Below are positions 26,106 to 30,406 of a DNA stretch of 30,406 nucleotides, in pieces (the stretch's first letter is position 1; each line of letters begins with the position of its first letter). Source of the stretch: a virus; IMG/VR virus record IMGVR_UViG_3300021961_000413, positions 1 through 30,406 of that record; one strand, 5' to 3'. The notes under the pieces were generated by a model. That model was given only the letters and a program-made list of their open reading frames with translations. It was not told the DNA's origin and searched no databases. The translations under genes were made by a program, and so were the position numbers.

Positions 26106-26528
26106 AACAATACTCCACGCAATAACACAAGTGGAGGCACAGGCAATACGACACGCAAAAAAGGACAGACTCTTGCGGATTACAATATGAACCCAGGTAA
26201 CCTCAGGTTTGCAAATCAAACAGGAGCTGTCAATGAAAATGGTTGGGCTAAGTTTAGCAATCCTCAAGATGGTATAAAAGCCCTTGAAAGTCAGATCATG
26301 CGTGATGCCAAAAGAGGTGACAATATTCGTACCTTTATAGAAGACTATGCACCTAATAATGAAAATGATACCGAGGCTTATATAAAACACATGGCCAGTA
26401 CCCTTGGAGTATCTGAAGACACTTCATTGACGGATATCATTTCTTCACAAGGTATAACGGCTATTGCCAAAGCAATTGCCATGAAAGAAGATGGAAATTA
26501 TTACAATACGATAAAAGACTTATTTTAA
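26067..26528 (+). CDS. Minus-1 frame extension: linker plus NPGNLR wall-domain
   Basis: 153 residues reached by -1 slippage at 26061-26067, giving a 970-residue fusion. The first ~40 are a Gly/Ser/Asn/Thr linker ('SGSSSGIPGP', 'TSGGTGNTT'). From fusion residue ~857 the sequence reads MNPGNLRF, then GWAKFSNPQDGIKAL, FIEDYAPNNENDTEAYIKHM and LGV. This conserved order (NPGN-I/L-R, aromatic/Phe then Gly-Ile, YAPP.EN.T..Y) is one I recognise from phage virion proteins annotated as structural or transglycosylase-like. An ATG at 26187 lies exactly at the domain edge, but starting there would waste the linker, which is open back to the slippery site. The next gene starts 2 bases after this stop. Confidence 0.75.
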   Translation, partial: VTGSGSSSGIPGPNNTPRNNTSGGTGNTTRKKGQTLADYNMNPGNLRFANQTGAVNENGWAKFSNPQDGIKALESQIMRDAKRGDNIRTFIEDYAPNNENDTEAYIKHMASTLGVSEDTSLTDIISSQGITAIAKAIAMKEDGNYYNTIKDLF

Positions 26529-26530
26529 AA

Positions 26531-29500
26531 ATGAGACCGAACCTTTTAAAAATCAATCCTAAGACACAACAAACCTATACTCCTGCTGAACTTGCTGAAC
26601 TGGATCTGCAGAAAAGAGATGCTGAAATATCAGGCGCTCCTTTTGGAGGTCTTGAATCTGTTAAGACTGGAAGTATCCGTGAAATTGTACCTGATGCTAC
26701 AAATGATTTCTTTGAGTATTCAAGGTCAGGATTTGTAATAGGTAATGACAATGAGGAGACTCGTGCCCAGTTGCAACCTTGGTATGAGCAATTAGGTAAT
26801 GCCACTGTCAAAATGGGGGGCTTGGCAGGAACAACTTTTCTTGATGGTACTGTAGGTTTATTAGCTGGTCTTGCCAACATAGGTATGGCAAGTAGTGAAC
26901 AAGGTGTTGTTAATGCTTTTGTTGATAATCCTTTTAGTAGTTGGATGGTTGATTTGCAAGAACAAATGGAGCGTGCTCTTCCCAACTATCGTACAAAAGA
27001 AGAACAGCAAAATGCGTTTTATGAAAACATGTTGTCAGGGACAGGTGCCGCCAATTTCTGGGGTGATACGGTATTGAAGAATGCCGGATTTGCAATTGGA
27101 GCCCTTGGAGCAGGTGTGGTTACTGGAGGTGCAGGCGCTGAATTATTAGGACTTAACCGTTTAATGAAAACCTCTCAGCTTCTTGAGGGTCTTACTCTTG
27201 CAGCAAAAGAAGGTAAGGTACTATCCCAAGCTGAAGTAGCTGCTGCAAAAACACTTACTGCGGAAGGATTAGCCTCAAGTCGTGCGGCGGATGCCATAGC
27301 TGAACTTGAGAAAGTGACAAAAGCCATAAAAGCAAAAACCGCTCAAAACCAATTGATATCCTCTTTTGTAGGATCAGTAGGTGAAGCAAGGATAGAAGCC
27401 TTAAGCAATTCAAGGGAATTCCAAAAAACCCGTATCCAAGAATATGACAAGGCTTTGGAAGACGGATTGATAACACAAGAAGAGTATCAAGACAAGATGA
27501 ATAATCTTGACAATGATGTTTTGAATTATCAGAACTCTTTGTTTGGCGCAAACCTTGCGCTGTTGAGTATTTCAAATTACTCACAGTTCAAGAATGTATT
27601 TTCAAAAGGATTCACTCCAAACAAAATAGCTACAAACGCAGTCAAGGAAGTGGAGAAGGATGGTCTTCAATTGTATGAATTGGCTGCCCGTACCAGACTT
27701 CAAAAAGGAATGGATTATGCCAAACTCCTGAAGAATCCTTTGGTTGAAATGACGGAAGAACAAGGACAGTATGCTTTGCAGAAAGCGGCTGATACTTACT
27801 ATTCCATGAAGACTGACAATGACGCCAACTCGATAATGAAGAACATGATCTTTTCTTTCGGTCAAGGATTGAAAGAGGCTTATGGTACAGCTGATGGTTG
27901 GGAGAATGCCTTTGTCGGAATGATAATAGGTGGTCTGGGCGTGCCTACCATAAAACGTAAGGAATCAGGGAAGTATGGCCTGGGTCTTGCTGGCGGAGTA
28001 ATGGAGGATTACAGGGAACAGAAACTTGAAAGGGACAGGCTTGAGATGGGGGTCAATACAGCCAATAGCCTTATCAAGGATTCAATGACACAGAAGCTTT
28101 ATGATTCAAGTGTCGTAAATGTCGCCCTTGAAAAGAAGTTCAACCAAGCTGTACAGGAGAATGACCGTATGAACGGCAATCTCATATCAGCCATGCAGCT
28201 TGCAAACATGGTTGATGCCTTTACCCAGATAGGAAGATATGATGACCTGGTAAAACGTCTGCAGGATGAGAACAACCTCAGTGCTGCGGAATTGAGGCAA
28301 AAGTACAGGACAAAGGCACAAAGTCCTATTACCGGCAAAGAACAGGATGTTGATTTCTTCAACAACATGACTGATGACCAGGTAAAGAATTACATCAAGG
28401 ACAAGTCTGAGACTGCAATAGCCCGTGCTGAAAAGATAAAGAAGATCCGTGAGAACATAGATGTCAGGTTTTCAAATCACTCTGAAGACGCTAGAAAAGA
28501 CCTTCTTTTAAAGTCCGCTGGAATTGTAGACATGGACGAAAGGATCACCAAGCTTCTTGATGAACTGAAAGTCGATACTGCGAATAACTTCCATAGGGGA
28601 CTTGAGAACCTGAAAAAGAACCTTACTCCTCAGGAGTTCAGTTCAATGCTTACAAACATCGCCGTATCTGACTTTTCAGATTTTGCGACTCCTGTTGATC
28701 TTGAGCAGTTCCTTAAAAAGCAGAACGGTCTTGCAAATTACGAACGCCTTGTAAAGGAATACATAGATTACCAGACTGATGTAGAGAAAAAAATAAACTT
28801 TGCCGAGAAAGCCCGTGACCTTTACGGCTTGATTGCAAAGAGGCAAATGTTCAATGACACTTATTTCAAGATGTCTGATCCGGAATATGCCGCCAATCAG
28901 GATGCCGCGAATGAGTCATTCAGAAATGAAGCTCAGATTGCACAGCGTGCATCTGATGAAAGACGTTACCGTCTTTACAAGGAGAATACAAGTGACGATC
29001 CTGAGTTTGGATTTGACAGTACTGAGTTCGAGGTTATCACTGGACGTAATGAGATGAACACTGTGAAAGGTGTGAAGACCAAGGAAGATGGTACCAAGGA
29101 GGAAGTGGGTCCCATTCAATTTGTGCGTAAGGATGATGAGGTACGTGAATCCAAGACAGGAGACAAGTATCAGACTTACTACTACCTTGATGAGAATGGC
29201 AAGGAAAAGAAGATTGACATTCCCAATCCTATAGAGGATTCAAGACAGGAGGACGCCGTGACAAGGTTGAAGTATGCCAAAGGGGATGCCAATAACCTTG
29301 TTGATGAGAATGGAAACAAGTACAGTCTTGACGATCTTGTGCAGGATCCTACCTTCATGAAGTCAAAGGCTGTTTCAATAGGAGAACAAAGGCAACAGAT
29401 AATAGATGGCGTAAGACAAGAGACTCTCAAGCAGTTGTTTGACAACAACGCCAAGCTTATACAAAACATAAGCACACAGATAAAAAGCACGCAAGAGGCT

Positions 29501-30406
29501 ATTGACCAGGCAAAAGCATTGCTAGCCCGTGCACGCGCCAACAAATCAGGTAAGACACGAGTAAAGATAAACGGAAAGATAACCGTCTATACGATCTTCG
29601 GACTTGAAGCTGACCTTGCAAACCTTGAAAAGGGTCTTGAAGATCTTTACAAGCAACGCAAGGATACAAGTGACAACAGCCGTGAGATCCTTTTCAAGAT
29701 GCGTCAAGCCGAAGCGAAAGGATTCACAAGAGGACAGTTTGCAGAAGACATTGCAGCGATTGAAAAGCAGAACGCCGATGTGCAGAAGTCCTTGGATCTT
29801 GCCACTGAAAAAGCGAAGAAACTAAGAAGACTTATCCAAAGACTCAAGAACCTTGTAGGAGTGGTCTATCCGAAGTTCAAGGCGATGTACCGCAAAATGA
29901 ATGGGGTGGATCCTTCACAAGAGGATTATGAGTTTGTAAAGAACAACCTCAAGACCTTCGGAATACTTTGGTGGTCCAAGAACATGAATGAGGAGTTGTC
30001 AAAACTCAAAGCGGAAGAGGCAGCCAGGTATGAGAACATAACTGCAAGGGAAGAGGAACTTGCCGGAATTGAGCAGGAGATAGCCGAGCTTCAGGATATG
30101 CTGAAGATGTCAAATCAAATGATCGCAGAGATCAAGAAGGACCAACAGTTCTTTGAAGAAGGTTTGGCAAAGGTGCTTGCCGCCCGTAGGGCTTCACAGA
30201 CTCCTGCTGCAAAGAATGCAGAAGCCGCAAGTAAGAAAGCCACTAACCCCAAATCAAAAGGTATTGATGAAGAGGTTACGGCTGAAGAGGAGGTCAAGCG
30301 TCAGAAGTTCTCATTGAAGGGGTTGATGAAATCCATCATGAACATCTTCAGTACCACTGGTAGGCATATCAATGCTGACAATACTCTTACAAAAGTAACC
30401 AGTCAA
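26531..30406 (+). CDS. Giant virion cargo protein, incomplete at right edge
   Basis: The frame is open from ATG 26531 to the last base: at least 1292 residues. Two Gly/Ala-rich hydrophobic stretches (about 96-123 and 185-210) could enter membranes. The sequence between them includes 'LQEQMERALPNYRTKEE', a pattern seen in large crAss-like internal proteins. Residues 480-900 are helical and charged. Around 880-940 is a small beta segment ('DKYQTYYYLDENGKEKKID'). About 960-1215 is a long coiled coil, then a Lys/Ala-rich linker. In crAss-like genomes the block after the muzzle holds very large cargo proteins and a virion RNA polymerase further on. No catalytic motif is visible in this part. The start follows the previous stop by two bases behind an A-run. 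Confidence 0.75.
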   Translation, partial: MRPNLLKINPKTQQTYTPAELAELDLQKRDAEISGAPFGGLESVKTGSIREIVPDATNDFFEYSRSGFVIGNDNEETRAQLQPWYEQLGNATVKMGGLAGTTFLDGTVGLLAGLANIGMASSEQGVVNAFVDNPFSSWMVDLQEQMERALPNYRTKEEQQNAFYENMLSGTGAANFWGDTVLKNAGFAIGALGAGVVTGGAGAELLGLNRLMKTSQLLEGLTLAAKEGKVLSQAEVAAAKTLTAEGLASSRAADAIAELEKVTKAIKAKTAQNQLISSFVGSVGEARIEALSNSREFQKTRIQEYDKALEDGLITQEEYQDKMNNLDNDVLNYQNSLFGANLALLSISNYSQFKNVFSKGFTPNKIATNAVKEVEKDGLQLYELAARTRLQKGMDYAKLLKNPLVEMTEEQGQYALQKAADTYYSMKTDNDANSIMKNMIFSFGQGLKEAYGTADGWENAFVGMIIGGLGVPTIKRKESGKYGLGLAGGVMEDYREQKLERDRLEMGVNTANSLIKDSMTQKLYDSSVVNVALEKKFNQAVQENDRMNGNLISAMQLANMVDAFTQIGRYDDLVKRLQDENNLSAAELRQKYRTKAQSPITGKEQDVDFFNNMTDDQVKNYIKDKSETAIARAEKIKKIRENIDVRFSNHSEDARKDLLLKSAGIVDMDERITKLLDELKVDTANNFHRGLENLKKNLTPQEFSSMLTNIAVSDFSDFATPVDLEQFLKKQNGLANYERLVKEYIDYQTDVEKKINFAEKARDLYGLIAKRQMFNDTYFKMSDPEYAANQDAANESFRNEAQIAQRASDERRYRLYKENTSDDPEFGFDSTEFEVITGRNEMNTVKGVKTKEDGTKEEVGPIQFVRKDDEVRESKTGDKYQTYYYLDENGKEKKIDIPNPIEDSRQEDAVTRLKYAKGDANNLVDENGNKYSLDDLVQDPTFMKSKAVSIGEQRQQIIDGVRQETLKQLFDNNAKLIQNISTQIKSTQEAIDQAKALLARARANKSGKTRVKINGKITVYTIFGLEADLANLEKGLEDLYKQRKDTSDNSREILFKMRQAEAKGFTRGQFAEDIAAIEKQNADVQKSLDLATEKAKKLRRLIQRLKNLVGVVYPKFKAMYRKMNGVDPSQEDYEFVKNNLKTFGILWWSKNMNEELSKLKAEEAARYENITAREEELAGIEQEIAELQDMLKMSNQMIAEIKKDQQFFEEGLAKVLAARRASQTPAAKNAEAASKKATNPKSKGIDEEVTAEEEVKRQKFSLKGLMKSIMNIFSTTGRHINADNTLTKVTSQ

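Noticed and set aside
26187-26528. A separate 113-residue gene starting at ATG 26187
   Set aside because: The same frame is open back to the slippery heptamer and encodes a typical flexible linker; the ATG lies at the very edge of the domain and has no better leader than random. The frameshift model explains the arrangement more fully, though internal initiation is not excluded.
23617-26528. A broken gene (pseudogene by frameshift)
   Set aside because: The frame change falls exactly at a canonical slippery heptamer plus stem-loop, and both parts have intact coding texture; random mutation or sequencing error would not be expected to land there.
26895-27077. Plus-strand ORF of 60 codons
   Set aside because: It lies wholly inside the giant frame starting at 26531, which is well supported.
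1-30406. tRNA genes, rRNA, CRISPR arrays, insertion sequences or integrase genes
   Set aside because: No cloverleaf, spaced direct repeats, transposase or integrase motifs were seen; the window is almost wholly coding with virion and lysis genes.

Overview
The window is a 30.4-kb piece of the late (virion and lysis) region of a tailed, short-tailed phage that most resembles crAss-like phages (Crassvirales) or a close relative. Every supportable gene lies on the plus strand and the genes are tightly packed, often with overlapping stop and start codons. The host is probably a Bacteroidota bacterium. Gene starts follow A/T-rich leaders with almost no Shine-Dalgarno sequence. One phage protein carries the 'LPVELL' domain and the C-terminal tail typical of type IX secretion (T9SS) cargo, which points to a T9SS-bearing lineage (Flavobacteriia, Cytophagia, Chitinophagia or Sphingobacteriia). 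All family assignments are from motif recognition and gene order; no database search was run.

Layout. (1) 2-1111: the 3' part of a virion protein, probably the major capsid protein, followed by a strong intrinsic terminator. (2) 1207-5899: five virion-surface or fibre candidates. They are a Cys-rich protein, a protein with a propeller-like middle, a collagen-like protein, a small beta protein, and a collagen-stalk plus beta-helix protein. (3) 5916-8584: an envelope and lysis cassette. It holds a membrane/coiled-coil protein, a secreted T9SS-type protein, a second secreted beta-rich protein, a small lipoprotein, a holin and a protein with unimolecular-spanin architecture. (4) 8620-10158: an HTH-metallophosphoesterase and an HExxH metalloprotease candidate. 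(5) 10197-17127: three connector/ring-type proteins and a 1611-residue muzzle/stabilisation-type protein. (6) 17129-30406: four large proteins of the kind packaged in crAss-like virions and delivered with the DNA. The first has an N-terminal T4-type lysozyme domain and the last runs off the right edge.

The most notable observation is a strong candidate for a programmed -1 ribosomal frameshift at 26061-26105. A canonical slippery heptamer, G GGA AAG (the same heptamer as the lambda G/GT site), directly precedes the stop codon of the 817-residue protein. It is followed by a 9-bp stem-loop after a 4-nt spacer. Shifting to -1 adds 153 residues: a Gly/Ser/Asn/Thr linker and a domain starting 'NPGNLRF', resembling a phage virion peptidoglycan-processing family. 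A minority of this internal virion protein would then carry a cell-wall domain.

Taken together, the right half looks like an envelope-penetration kit. It has a lysozyme (peptidoglycan), a beta-barrel-like module (possibly outer membrane), a Gly/Ala-rich hydrophobic stretch (possibly inner membrane) and a frameshift-added wall domain. The two proteins at 17129-23580 are punctuated by 19 short x-Gly-Gly motifs that appear to separate modules. The left half provides capsid and fibres, lysis, and an unusual set of envelope-directed proteins.
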